DNA from: Dictyobacter formicarum
GTDB lineage: Bacteria; Chloroflexota; Ktedonobacteria; Ktedonobacterales; Ktedonobacteraceae
Direction of reading: 5' to 3'
Assembly: GCF_016587435.1 (NCBI RefSeq)
Contig: NZ_BNJJ01000006.1
Span: forward strand, 62,001 to 126,000
Length of the DNA stretch: 64,000 nt
Part shown: positions 32,246 through 40,494 of the stretch, piece by piece
How positions within the stretch are numbered: the stretch's first letter is position 1
Layout: each line of letters starts with the position of its first letter
Program-made: the position numbers and the translations under genes
The notes under the pieces: generated by a model
What the model was told of the DNA's origin: nothing
The model's database searches: none
What the model saw: the letters and a program-made list of their open reading frames with translations, nothing else

Positions 32246-34161
32246 GCGAAACACGCAGACGGCCTCAACCACAGGGGGGTATGGGCATGGGACCTGGTGG
32301 TCGACCCGGCATGGGCATAGGTATGCCCGTCGAGAAGGCCAAAGATTTTAAGGGGACCCTCAAACGACTGACCGGCTATTTGATGCCGCATAAATTTCTG
32401 CTGGCAGCAGTCTTTGTAGCTGCCATTATCAGTACGGTATTTAATATCGTCAGTCCAAAAATTCTGGGACAGGCAACCACCAAGTTGTTCGAAGGTCTGA
32501 TCGCCAAGTACCGGGGAGTACCGGGTGCTGGGGTCGATTTCGGCGCCATCGAGCAGATTCTGATAACGCTGGCGATTCTCTATATCATCAGCTCAGTCTT
32601 CAACTATATCCAGCAATATATCATGGCCAGCGTGGCGCAGAAGACAGTGTACGATCTGCGTAAACAGGTTGACGAAAAACTGTCTCGCCTGCCCCTGAAA
32701 TTCTTTGACTCCCGCACGCATGGCGAAATCCTGAGCCGGGCCGTCAATGATATGGATAATATCAGTAGCACCTTGCAGCAAAGCCTGACGCAGTTGATCA
32801 CCTCGCTGGTAACCATTATCGGTGTCATCGTGATGATGCTGACGATCAGCCCGTTGCTCACCCTGGTAACCCTGATCACGATTCCTCTCAGCCTGGTCGT
32901 AACCATCGGTGTGGCCAAGCGCTCTCAGAAACACTTTGTGGGGCAGCAGCGCGCATTGGGCGAGTTGAATGGTCACGTAGAAGAAATGTATACCGGCCAC
33001 AAGATCGTGAAGGCCTTCGGTTTCGAGCGGCGCTCGATCGGCGAATTTGACACCTTAAATAAGAAGCTCTATGAATCCGGATGGCGAGCACAATTCATTT
33101 CCGGTACTATCATGCCTTTGATGATGTTTATCGGCAACCTGGGATATGTGTTTGTCAGCGTCATCGGTGGCCTGCTGGTCACTCAGAAGGCCATCCAGCT
33201 CGGCGATATTCAGGCTTTTATTCAGTATTCGCGCCAGTTCTCGATGCCGATCACGCAGCTGGCCAATATCGCCAACATCATTCAATCGACCATCGCTTCG
33301 GCCGAGCGCGTCTTTGAATTGCTGGATGAGCAAGAAGAGGTACCCGAGGCAGTCGAGGCCAAAGTTATCGCCGAGCCTGAGGGTGCGGTGGCCTTCGATC
33401 ATGTCCAGTTCGGCTACAAAGCTGATGTGCCTTTGATTGAAGACATGAACATTGATGTCAAACCCGGTCAAACGATCGCCATTGTCGGCCCGACCGGCGC
33501 GGGCAAAACGACACTGGTCAATCTGCTGATGCGCTTCTATGAGCTCAACGGTGGCCGTATCCTGGTTGATGGTATTGACATCACCGAAATACGACGCGGC
33601 AACCTGCGCAGCATGTTTGGTATGGTGCTACAGGATACCTGGCTCTTCAACGGCACGATCCGCGATAATATCGCCTATGGTCGTGAGGGCGCAACGGAAC
33701 AGGAAATCATTCAGGCCGCCAAGGCGGCGCACGCGGACCACTTTATCCGCACGCTCCCTGACAGCTACAATACCATCTTGAATGAAGAGGCAACCAATAT
33801 CTCGCAGGGTCAGAAACAATTGCTGACCATCGCCCGTGCGATCCTGGCCAATCCTTCCATCTTGATCCTGGACGAGGCTACCAGTAGCGTCGATACCAGA
33901 ACCGAGATCTATATCCAGAAAGCCATGAGCGAACTGATGCAAGGCCGCACCAGCTTTGTGATCGCCCACCGGCTCTCAACCATTCGGGATGCCGACCTGA
34001 TCCTGGTGATGAACCACGGCAGCATCATCGAACAGGGCACGCACGAAGAACTGCTGGCCAGTAAGGGCTTCTATGCCGACCTGTATAACAGTCAGTTCAC
34101 CGGTGGCACACCAGATACCGTCGCCCAACAACATGAGGAGGCTTCTCAAGCCGCCAGATAA
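32242..34161 (+). CDS. Heterodimeric ABC exporter subunit with canonical catalytic Glu
   Basis: 639 residues. A Gly/Met/Pro-rich N-terminal extension of about 30 residues (GGMGMGPGGRPGMGIGMP) precedes six helices. The ATPase domain has P-loop GPTGAGKTT, Walker B LILDEATSSVD with the catalytic Glu, and an altered signature NISQGQKQL. The altered signature faces the degenerate site of the partner, so asymmetry is consistent in both proteins. The last codons and stop are part of the left arm of a 32-bp terminator stem. Confidence 0.93.
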   Translation: MSETRRRPQPQGGMGMGPGGRPGMGIGMPVEKAKDFKGTLKRLTGYLMPHKFLLAAVFVAAIISTVFNIVSPKILGQATTKLFEGLIAKYRGVPGAGVDFGAIEQILITLAILYIISSVFNYIQQYIMASVAQKTVYDLRKQVDEKLSRLPLKFFDSRTHGEILSRAVNDMDNISSTLQQSLTQLITSLVTIIGVIVMMLTISPLLTLVTLITIPLSLVVTIGVAKRSQKHFVGQQRALGELNGHVEEMYTGHKIVKAFGFERRSIGEFDTLNKKLYESGWRAQFISGTIMPLMMFIGNLGYVFVSVIGGLLVTQKAIQLGDIQAFIQYSRQFSMPITQLANIANIIQSTIASAERVFELLDEQEEVPEAVEAKVIAEPEGAVAFDHVQFGYKADVPLIEDMNIDVKPGQTIAIVGPTGAGKTTLVNLLMRFYELNGGRILVDGIDITEIRRGNLRSMFGMVLQDTWLFNGTIRDNIAYGREGATEQEIIQAAKAAHADHFIRTLPDSYNTILNEEATNISQGQKQLLTIARAILANPSILILDEATSSVDTRTEIYIQKAMSELMQGRTSFVIAHRLSTIRDADLILVMNHGSIIEQGTHEELLASKGFYADLYNSQFTGGTPDTVAQQHEEASQAAR

Positions 34162-34220
34162 AAAAAAGAACCGGGCATGCATCCTTTGTGCATGCCCGGT
34201 TCTTTTTTTTATCTGGCGGC
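34150..34220. terminator. 32-bp perfect terminator stem including the stop codon
   Basis: Bases 34150-34181 are exactly inverted at 34189-34220 with a 7-nt loop. The inner stem is GC-rich (GAACCGGGCATGCA) followed by eight T, the classical form. The outer ten bases repeat the end of the coding sequence (GCCGCCAGAT) in inverse. Confidence 0.85.
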
Positions 34221-34259
34221 ATATCTGAACGCCGTCGGTTCGCGCCTGCAGCCCCTGAC

Positions 34260-34344
34260 GAGAGCGCCCTGGCGCTCTCAGATATTTTATGTGTTGTTGC
34301 AACTTTTTGCGCTTTGCGCAAAAAGTTGCAACAACACATAAAAT
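34260..34344. terminator. Two further hairpins between convergent units
   Basis: A 9-bp stem (GAGAGCGCC, 34260-34279) is followed by a perfect 29-bp stem with a TTT loop (34284-34312 and 34316-34344). A 14-base partial copy of the right arm (ACAACACATAAAAT) follows at 34349-34362. They separate the exporter from the paa operon and can serve both strands. Confidence 0.7.
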
Positions 34345-34426
34345 GCGACAACACATAAAATCAATAATTCGGGTGCGCATGCACGCGCCCGTGCGGGGGC
34401 GCTCAACTTCCGCGTTAAATGCAATC

Positions 34427-35191
34427 TTACATTCCGGAAAAGCGGGATGGCCGCTTTTCCAGAAAAGCCTGCATCCCTTCATGGTGATCCTGGCTCTGGC
34501 CTGCACGATCCTGCATTTCGGCTTCGTAGTCCAGCATCTCTTCCAACGTGGCGCTGCCGCTGCGGCACAGGAGCTGCTTGGTTAAGCCAAGGGCCAGCGT
34601 TGGACCCTGCGCGAGCTCTAAAGCAAAGGCACGCGCCTGCTCCTGGAAAGTGTCGACCGGGAAAATGCGGTCGACGATGCCCAGTTCAAACGCCTCTTCA
34701 GCCGTAACACGGGGGGAAAAGGTCAGTAGATCGAAGGCTTTGTTCCAGCCAACGATGCGCGGCAAAAAGTAACTCATGCCGCTATCGGGCACCAGTCCAA
34801 TGCGGCTGAAGGCGGGAGTAAAAAAGGCGCTTTCGGAGGCCAGGCGTAGATCGCAGGCCAGGGTCAGCGAGAAGCCAGCGCCAGCGGCCGCTCCATTGAT
34901 GGCGGCCAGCACAGGTTTTTCCAGATGCTGTAACAGCTTGATGACACGATTATAGTGGCGCAAATGATCCTTAAAGGATTCCTGGCGCACCTGGACCTCT
35001 TTGAGATCCTGTCCAACCGAAAAGGCTCGGCCAGCGCCGGTCAATAAGATGGCACGAACAGCTGGGTCTTGCGCCTTCTCAAGGGCGTGCCCTAATTCTA
35101 CCAATAGCTCAGTCGTGATGGCGTTGAGTGCATCAGGCCGATTTAAAGTCAGTGTCAGTAAGCCTGCTTCCTGGTGTTGTGTGATAACCAT
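34427..35191 (-). CDS. paaG: PaaG-type 1,2-epoxyphenylacetyl-CoA isomerase
   Basis: 254 residues of the crotonase family. The oxyanion-hole segments are GAGRAFSVGQDL and NGAAAGAGFSLTLACDL. At the position of the second catalytic Glu of hydratases it has Asp (GLVPDSGMSYFLPR), as in PaaG (GLIPDCGGTWLLPR). The closing AFLEKRPSRFSGM also matches PaaG. It converts the ring epoxide to the oxepin-CoA. It is the last gene of the paa operon; GGAGGGG precedes the ATG. A generic enoyl-CoA hydratase role is the alternative. Confidence 0.85.
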   Translation of the reverse strand: MVITQHQEAGLLTLTLNRPDALNAITTELLVELGHALEKAQDPAVRAILLTGAGRAFSVGQDLKEVQVRQESFKDHLRHYNRVIKLLQHLEKPVLAAINGAAAGAGFSLTLACDLRLASESAFFTPAFSRIGLVPDSGMSYFLPRIVGWNKAFDLLTFSPRVTAEEAFELGIVDRIFPVDTFQEQARAFALELAQGPTLALGLTKQLLCRSGSATLEEMLDYEAEMQDRAGQSQDHHEGMQAFLEKRPSRFSGM

Positions 35192-35233
35192 AATAAACCC
35201 CTCCAGAGGAACATGTTGGCAGCGCGCCAGGCG

Positions 35234-36442
35234 CTATGACAAACGTTCAATGATCGTGGCGATACCCTGACCGACACCAATACACATACAGGCCAGTCCA
35301 TAACGACCTTCGCGGCGGCGTAGCTCGTGCAGCAAGGTGGTGAGGATGCGCGCCCCCGATGCGCCCAGTGGATGTCCCAGGGCGATCGCGCCACCATTCA
35401 CATTGAGTTTGTCTACTGGAATCTCTAGCTCACGCATACATTGTAAAGATTGCGCGGCAAACGCTTCGTTCAGCTCAACGAGATCCATGTCGGTCATGCG
35501 CAGGCCAGCACGCTGCAGGGCTTTGCGCGCGGCTGGAATAGGTCCCAGGCCCATGTAGGCGGGGTCTACGCCAGCGACGGCCGTGGTGACAATGCGCGCC
35601 AGTGGCTGGAGTCCATGTGACCGAGCATAAGTCTGGGAAGACAGCACCAGGGCGGCGGCACCGTCATTAATGCCAGCGGAGTTCCCCGCGGTCACCGTTC
35701 CGCCGTCTTTCTTAAAGGCCGGCTTGAGCTTGTTGAGCGCTGCCATCGAGGTATCAGCCCGTGGATGCTCATCGCGCTCTACCGTGAGAGGCTCGCCTTT
35801 TTTTTGAGGCACTACAACATTTACGAGCTCGGCGGCAAAGCGGCCCTCGGTCATCGCGGCGACGGCGCGCTGCTGGCTGCGCAGCGCAAACTCATCCTGT
35901 TCGGAGCGAGCAATATGATGCTTGCTGGCCACGTTTTCAGCCGTCTCGCCCATGCTATAAGGATAATACATTTCGGCCAGGCGCGGATTAATGAAGCGCC
36001 AGCCGATGGTGGTGTCATACATGGTCAGGTTGCCACGGGGGAAAGCGGTCTCTGCCTTGCCCATCACAAAAGGGGCCCGGCTCATGCTTTCAACGCCACC
36101 GGCCACAAATAGTTCACCCTGTTCGCTCCAGATAGCCTGGGACGCATCATTGACCGCCTGCAGACCAGAGCCACACAGCCGATTGACGGTCTGGCCAGCG
36201 ACCGTAACCGGCAGGCCAGCCAGCAATAGCGACATACGAGCAACGTTACGATTATCCTCACCAGCCTGGTTGGCGCAACCAAGCACCACATCCTCAATTT
36301 CCTCGGCAGAAATATTGGCCCGCGCGATGGCTTCACGGATGACAAGGGCTCCGAGATCATCGGGGCGCACATCTTTGAGGACCCCATTGTAGCGTCCAAT
36401 CGGGGTGCGTACAGCCGAAAGAATGACGGCCTCCTGCAACAT
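35234..36442 (-). CDS. paaJ: 3-oxoadipyl-CoA/3-oxo-dehydrosuberyl-CoA thiolase, PaaJ-type
   Basis: 402 residues. The active-site Cys is in [11 protein letters not shown] (near residue 90), and the catalytic pair is in [17 protein letters not shown] and [11 protein letters not shown]. The signature [16 protein letters not shown] and [14 protein letters not shown] is shared with PaaJ/PcaF rather than acetoacetyl-CoA thiolases. It performs the two thiolytic steps releasing acetyl-CoA and succinyl-CoA from the ring-derived chain. It lies between paaD and paaG in the same direction. Confidence 0.92.
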   Translation of the reverse strand: MLQEAVILSAVRTPIGRYNGVLKDVRPDDLGALVIREAIARANISAEEIEDVVLGCANQAGEDNRNVARMSLLLAGLPVTVAGQTVNRLCGSGLQAVNDASQAIWSEQGELFVAGGVESMSRAPFVMGKAETAFPRGNLTMYDTTIGWRFINPRLAEMYYPYSMGETAENVASKHHIARSEQDEFALRSQQRAVAAMTEGRFAAELVNVVVPQKKGEPLTVERDEHPRADTSMAALNKLKPAFKKDGGTVTAGNSAGINDGAAALVLSSQTYARSHGLQPLARIVTTAVAGVDPAYMGLGPIPAARKALQRAGLRMTDMDLVELNEAFAAQSLQCMRELEIPVDKLNVNGGAIALGHPLGASGARILTTLLHELRRREGRYGLACMCIGVGQGIATIIERLS

Positions 36443-36506
36443 ATACTGCTCCTTCCCGCATCATTGTGGGTGTTCTTCAGCTATTATATCATGGCTTTTT
36501 CAGCGC

Positions 36507-37028
36507 TTAGATCGGTTTAAATTGTTCAAATGGCTGGTGGCATTGCTGACAATAGGCAATGGCACGACAGGGTGTGGGGCCAAAGGGATTTTCCAGCACG
36601 GTTTGCCGGGAGCCGCAATGGGGACAGGTCAGGGCCTGCTGCGTCAACATCGGCAACAGGGGACCACGCCCGACGTGCGGCGGCGGGGCAATCCCAACCT
36701 TGTTGAGCTTCTGCCTGGCCGACTCGCTCAACATATCACTGGTCCAGGGCTGCTGCATAGTAACCGCGACCTCGACATGCGACGCCAGGGAGAGCAACCG
36801 TTCTGTGATTGATGCTTGAATCTGGCTCAAGGCAGGACAGCCAGAAAAGGTCGGTGTAATCACGATGCGAATCGACGAGCTGACGACATCAATGTCGATG
36901 CGCCGGATAATACCCATGTCTACCACTGAGATCGCGGGCAACTCAGGATCTGGCACCGTCTGTAAGGCATCCCATATCTGCTGCTCGCTAAGCGAGCCAT
37001 CGCTTGTGTGTGCAATTATCTCGGACAT
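36507..37028 (-). CDS. paaD: PaaD, phenylacetyl-CoA epoxidase maturation protein
   Basis: 173 residues: an N-terminal MIP18/DUF59 domain (VPDPELPAISVVDMGIIRRIDI and PTFSGCPALSQIQ) and a C-terminal zinc ribbon CPHC-x-CQQC. The MIP18 Cys in FSGCP is present. The protein is thought to assist iron or Fe-S assembly of the PaaABCE complex and is not part of the mature enzyme. The gene lies 21 bases after paaC. Confidence 0.92.
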   Translation of the reverse strand: MSEIIAHTSDGSLSEQQIWDALQTVPDPELPAISVVDMGIIRRIDIDVVSSSIRIVITPTFSGCPALSQIQASITERLLSLASHVEVAVTMQQPWTSDMLSESARQKLNKVGIAPPPHVGRGPLLPMLTQQALTCPHCGSRQTVLENPFGPTPCRAIAYCQQCHQPFEQFKPI

Positions 37029-37049
37029 GCAGATCTCTTCCTTCCGGGG

Positions 37050-37883
37050 CTACCAACTCGCCTGTGGGTCCATGCGCGAAACCATCGTCATCTGATCCCA
37101 GAGGTCGGCAAAATCGGCACTATGCTGTCCCTGGCGACCACCCAGTTGCGCGGCGATGGTAGGATGATACACGGCCGCCGAACTTTCCTCGGACGATGCT
37201 CCTTTTGTGATCGGGAGCGGAAGCTGCAGGCGCTCAAATACTGGTACGATGCTGCTCAGCCAGCGCTGCTCCAGAGTAGCGGAGGGGACAGGCAAAATGC
37301 CAGCCGCCAGCAAAATATCTTCGTTCTGAAATGGTTCAAATAAACCCAGGGCATCCGGCCAGAGTTGCTGCAGAGCCTCGGTGAGCATTTGATAGGCAGT
37401 GGGGGTACCGGTTGCCAGGCGATTCAACCAGACGCTACTATGCATCTGGTGATACACCTCTTCGCGCTGTATCTTGCCAATGGCTTCTACCAGCGGCAGA
37501 TAGGTTGATGTGGTCAGGCTGGCCAGGCGCACCTGATCGGCGGTTTCGTAGAAGAAACGTCGGGCACAGGTAAAGGCCCAGTTACCACGGCGGCGCTCAA
37601 CCAGCTGCACCTGCCGATACTCGGTGAGCGTGCGATTATAAGCAACTTGATCGGGGACCGATCCGGTCAGGGCCGCCACTTCCTGGTAGAAAAGCCGGGC
37701 ATGGCCAATCTCATCCTGGGCGATCGAACTACATGCCACATCCTCCTCCAGCATTGGGGCCACGCCTGTCCACTCGGAGTCCCAATAGCCCAGGATAAAC
37801 TCATCATCAGCCAGGGATAACAAGAAATTGCTCAAAGGCTGCTGCAGGTCGGGTGGTACCATAGATGCATCAGTAAATTCCAT
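37050..37883 (-). CDS. paaC: PaaC, structural subunit of phenylacetyl-CoA epoxidase
   Basis: 277 residues of the ferritin-like fold. Matches to PaaC include LADDEFILGYWDSEWTGVAPMLEEDVACSSIAQDEIGHARLFYQEV and the segment IQREEVYHQMHSSVWLNRLA. PaaC forms the non-catalytic partner of PaaA although part of its diiron ligand set is retained. Its start overlaps the paaB stop as TAATG. Confidence 0.93.
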   Translation of the reverse strand: MEFTDASMVPPDLQQPLSNFLLSLADDEFILGYWDSEWTGVAPMLEEDVACSSIAQDEIGHARLFYQEVAALTGSVPDQVAYNRTLTEYRQVQLVERRRGNWAFTCARRFFYETADQVRLASLTTSTYLPLVEAIGKIQREEVYHQMHSSVWLNRLATGTPTAYQMLTEALQQLWPDALGLFEPFQNEDILLAAGILPVPSATLEQRWLSSIVPVFERLQLPLPITKGASSEESSAAVYHPTIAAQLGGRQGQHSADFADLWDQMTMVSRMDPQASW

Positions 37884-38470
37884 TAACGCGGCCTCTCTTC
37901 TTGCGCCCTGACACGCTGGCGGGCAATCTGTAATTTTTCGCGAATATCATAGCCATCCAGCCGCCGATACGAGCGATCGATCGGAGGCTGCAACAAATCG
38001 GGATTATCCAGCACTGTGATAGCAGTGAGCGGACAGAGCCAGAGGCGCAGATAGGCCCCGGCGCTGTCCTGAAGCAGGGCTAACGCCTGCGCCTGTGCCT
38101 CCTGTTGATTGCTAGCAGTCAGGTTTTGGAGCCAGATCAGCGGTCGCCCTGCTTGCTTCTGAGCGAAAACCACAAACGACGCCACCTGCTCAGCGGTCGA
38201 AGCTGGCTGAGCGTCCATCGGCGTAGCCGGATCATAACATATCTCAAGCAAGCTGGAGCGAGGAATAATCCACAGCTTCTGGCTTTCCTGTCTGCGCCCA
38301 TAAAACTCTCTGGCGTAATGGATGGCCAGCTCGTTGTCAGAGGCCCGCAGATTGCCGCCGTGACGAGGGATGGTCTCGCGGGGCGCCTGTTGGAAAATCT
38401 CAAAGACCTCGCCCTCATCAACAGTATTTGTAAGTGTAGCTAGCGAAACATTTCCTGTGTTATCCGTCAT
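37883..38470 (-). CDS. paaB: PaaB, phenylacetyl-CoA epoxidase subunit with C-terminal extension
   Basis: 195 residues from the ATG at 38470; an ATG at 38551 would reach into paaA. Residues about 15-75 are the PaaB core (GEVFEIFQQAPRETIPRHGGNLRASDNELAIHYAREFYGRRQESQKLWIIPRSSLLEI). The protein is about twice the length of E. coli PaaB. The added half has a helical Gln/Ala-rich part and ends RRLDGYDIREKLQIARQRVRAQEERPR. PaaB bridges the PaaAC dimers. The function of the extension is unknown. Confidence 0.88.
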   Translation of the reverse strand: MTDNTGNVSLATLTNTVDEGEVFEIFQQAPRETIPRHGGNLRASDNELAIHYAREFYGRRQESQKLWIIPRSSLLEICYDPATPMDAQPASTAEQVASFVVFAQKQAGRPLIWLQNLTASNQQEAQAQALALLQDSAGAYLRLWLCPLTAITVLDNPDLLQPPIDRSYRRLDGYDIREKLQIARQRVRAQEERPR

Positions 38471-38490
38471 TGGAGTCCACCCTGTCCTTG

Positions 38491-39432
38491 CTATGCAATA
38501 CTGGTTGCCCTGGCCATGGCCTGCTGACGGTGCATCACGTCGCGCACCCACTGACCATCCTCGTAGGAGAGGCGGCGAAAACCGATGCGCTCAGATGAAG
38601 CCGGACCCTGGTTACGAGCGATCGCGCGCAATTCATCCCAGCGGGGCTCACTATAGAGCCAGCGCCCCTGCTCCGCATCATAGCGCAATTCAGGATCTGG
38701 GATCACCAGGCCCACCTCGCGCAGGCGCGGTACCTGGATATTTAAGAATTCCTGCCGCAGGTCCTCGTTAGTCTTCGCTTTGATCCGCCATTGCAGGTCT
38801 TTATCTTTCTCGGCGGGGGTGTCGGGTCCGTGGAAGACCATCAGCGCCGGCCACCAGCGATCCAGAGCCTCCTGGACCATCGCACGCTGAGCATCAGTGC
38901 CGTTCATCATGGTAATAACCATGTCGCGGCCATGCATCATGTGGAAGGATTCTTCCCAGCAAATCTTTTGCATGGTGCGCGCATAGGGAGCATAGCTACT
39001 ATCGCGCAGCGCGTGCTGCGAGACGATAGCTGCGGCATCTACCAGCCAGGCGATGATGCCTACATCAGCCCAGGATTTAGTGGCATAGTGGAAGGTGTTA
39101 TGGAACTTGCCTTTGCCTGCAATCAGATCATCCAGGCAGGCGCTACGCGGCTTCCCTAAATCTTCGACCAGGCGATATAGTAGTTCGGCATGCCCTACCT
39201 CATCCTGGATCTTCGCGGTCAGGGCCAGTTTACGATGAATAGTGGGGGCGCGCATAATCCAATCGCGCTCAGGAAGGGCTCCCATAAGCTCAGAATTTGC
39301 GTGCATCTCAATAAAGCGGATCAACGACTGTCGATAGCCGTCTGGCATCCAGTCGGTCGCTTCAACTTTGCCACCTGCCGCAAGATAGGTGCGAAATTCT
39401 GCTACCCGTGCATCTTCATGTTCCTGAGTCAT
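38491..39432 (-). CDS. paaA: PaaA, catalytic subunit of phenylacetyl-CoA epoxidase
   Basis: 313 residues from the ATG at 39432 (GAGAGGT upstream; the ATG at 39474 overlaps the promoter region). Diiron ligands lie in RFIEMHANSELMGALPER, KIQDEVGHAELLYR and KICWEESFHMMHGRD, giving the Glu and ExxH pattern of the family. It inserts one oxygen atom in the aromatic ring of phenylacetyl-CoA. It is first in the operon paaA-B-C-D-J-G, transcribed from the promoter at 39506-39553. The reductase PaaE is not found in the window. Confidence 0.94.
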   Translation of the reverse strand: MTQEHEDARVAEFRTYLAAGGKVEATDWMPDGYRQSLIRFIEMHANSELMGALPERDWIMRAPTIHRKLALTAKIQDEVGHAELLYRLVEDLGKPRSACLDDLIAGKGKFHNTFHYATKSWADVGIIAWLVDAAAIVSQHALRDSSYAPYARTMQKICWEESFHMMHGRDMVITMMNGTDAQRAMVQEALDRWWPALMVFHGPDTPAEKDKDLQWRIKAKTNEDLRQEFLNIQVPRLREVGLVIPDPELRYDAEQGRWLYSEPRWDELRAIARNQGPASSERIGFRRLSYEDGQWVRDVMHRQQAMARATSIA

Positions 39433-39505
39433 GGTCGCTACCTCTCTTCCCCAGCTCTCTGTCAACAGAGTCATACTGGTATATTTTCTATAATATTTGA
39501 TATTA

Positions 39506-39553
39506 TTTTTTACCGCCTGGTAAAAATATAAAAGAGAATGAGGTAAAAGTCAA
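39506..39553 (-). promoter_or_regulatory. paaA promoter with TetR operator O1
   Basis: On the minus strand TTGACT (39553-39548) and TATATT (39529-39524) are 18 bases apart. The palindrome TTTTTACC-GCCT-GGTAAAAA (39506-39525) begins at the -10 element. Binding there would block initiation. The same palindrome appears at the aldehyde dehydrogenase promoter. Confidence 0.8.
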
Positions 39554-39613
39554 TGCACGAGGCGACCTTATTTTACCGGTCGGTAAAATAAGGTCGCCTC
39601 GTGCATTGACTTG
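39546..39613. promoter_or_regulatory. 66-nt palindrome with a TetR-type operator at its apex (O2)
   Basis: Thirty-two bases are inverted exactly (39547-39578 and 39581-39612) around a two-base centre. The middle reads TTTTACC-GGTC-GGTAAAA, a further operator copy. Its outer end contains the -35 of paaA. As RNA it could also serve as a terminator for the TetR gene, which is transcribed toward it. Confidence 0.75.
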
Positions 39614-39686
39614 AAAATGGGGGCATTGCCCATGCAAGACGGGCGGGGAAGGTGAGGGGAGGTTGTATGCAAAAAGAAAAGCGATT

Positions 39687-39702
39687 CGTAGGTGCGCCTA
39701 CG
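39687..39702. repeat. Minimal GTAGGTGCGCC repeat, copy R5, at the end of the TetR gene
   Basis: CGTAGGTGCGCCTACG is a 6-bp stem with a TGCG loop, a reduced form of the family. The TAG stop of the TetR gene (complement of 39698-39700) is part of it. Confidence 0.7.
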
Positions 39703-40348
39703 GGGAGAGGAGGCCGTTTTCGATGAGGGTGATGAACATGGTGGCGATTTGTTGGGGAGTGTAGCGGCCGGCGGGTTGGTACCAGTGGGAGAGCCAGTGA
39801 CACATGCCCAGTAGACCGAAGGTGACGATTTTGGAGTCGAAACCAGGTTTGAAGGTTTGTTGAGCAATGCCTTCCTGGATGATTTGCTCGAAGTAGCGTT
39901 CATAGTCTTTTTCGCGCAGGGCTATCTCTCTGGCGAAGGGGCCAGTGAGGTGGGCTTGCTCGCGATAAAAGACTGTGACGGCCGGCGAGGTGTTGGCGGT
40001 GATGGCGATGTGATGCTCGATCGCTTGATGGAGTTTCTCGCGCGGCGTCAGATCGGATTCGACGATGCGGCGTAGCGGCTCTTCGGCTATATTGAGGACG
40101 GTCAAATAGACGAGGCGCAGGATTTCTTCTTTGTTTTTGACATGATAGTAGAGGGCAACTTTGGTTACGCCCAGCGCGTCGGCGATATCATTTAAGCTGG
40201 TCGCGCCAAATCCTCGTTGCGCAAAGAGTTCGGCTGCCGTCTCTACGATTACCTTCTGCGTCAAACGTGTTCTTTTGTTAGCTTCGTTCTCACTATCTTT
40301 TTTACGCGCTTTTGGATGCGGGATTGGTCCAGATTGATTCTGTTTCAT
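39698..40348 (-). CDS. TetR-family regulator of the phenylacetate cluster
   Basis: 216 residues. A basic N-terminal tail of about 25 residues precedes the helix-turn-helix AAELFAQRGFGATSLNDIADALGVTKVALYYHVKNKEEIL, a typical TetR head. The C-terminal domain (LREKDYERYFEQIIQEGIAQQTFKPGF and FGLLGMCHWLSHWYQPAGRYTPQQIATMFITLIENGL) resembles the acyl-CoA-responsive KstR2/PaaR-type regulators. It lies between the two halves of the pathway, and three copies of one palindrome flank it. It is therefore the likely repressor, released by phenylacetyl-CoA or a related CoA ester; the ligand is inferred. Confidence 0.9.
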   Translation of the reverse strand: MKQNQSGPIPHPKARKKDSENEANKRTRLTQKVIVETAAELFAQRGFGATSLNDIADALGVTKVALYYHVKNKEEILRLVYLTVLNIAEEPLRRIVESDLTPREKLHQAIEHHIAITANTSPAVTVFYREQAHLTGPFAREIALREKDYERYFEQIIQEGIAQQTFKPGFDSKIVTFGLLGMCHWLSHWYQPAGRYTPQQIATMFITLIENGLLSP

Positions 40349-40427
40349 ATGTAGTGTTTCCCATCATTTGTTGTCGAGAGCAGGATACCTATATCTTACC
40401 ATAGAGTAAGTTGCGTATGGATAAGCA

Positions 40428-40474
40428 TTGACTTTTAGCAGGACGTTAGATATATTTTTACCATGTGGTAAAAA
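40428..40474 (+). promoter_or_regulatory. Aldehyde dehydrogenase promoter with TetR operator O3
   Basis: TTGACT (40428-40433), 17 bases, TATATT (40451-40456), then TTTTTACC-ATGT-GGTAAAAA (40455-40474) overlapping the -10. The element order and even the bases TTGACTTTTA match the paaA promoter on the other strand. Confidence 0.82.
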
Positions 40475-40494
40475 TGTTAGGAGGAGTTGGCGAC

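Noticed and set aside
38471..38551. Upstream start for PaaB
   Set aside because: It would overlap paaA by about 60 bases and add residues not found at PaaB N-termini; the ATG at 38470 fits the family better.
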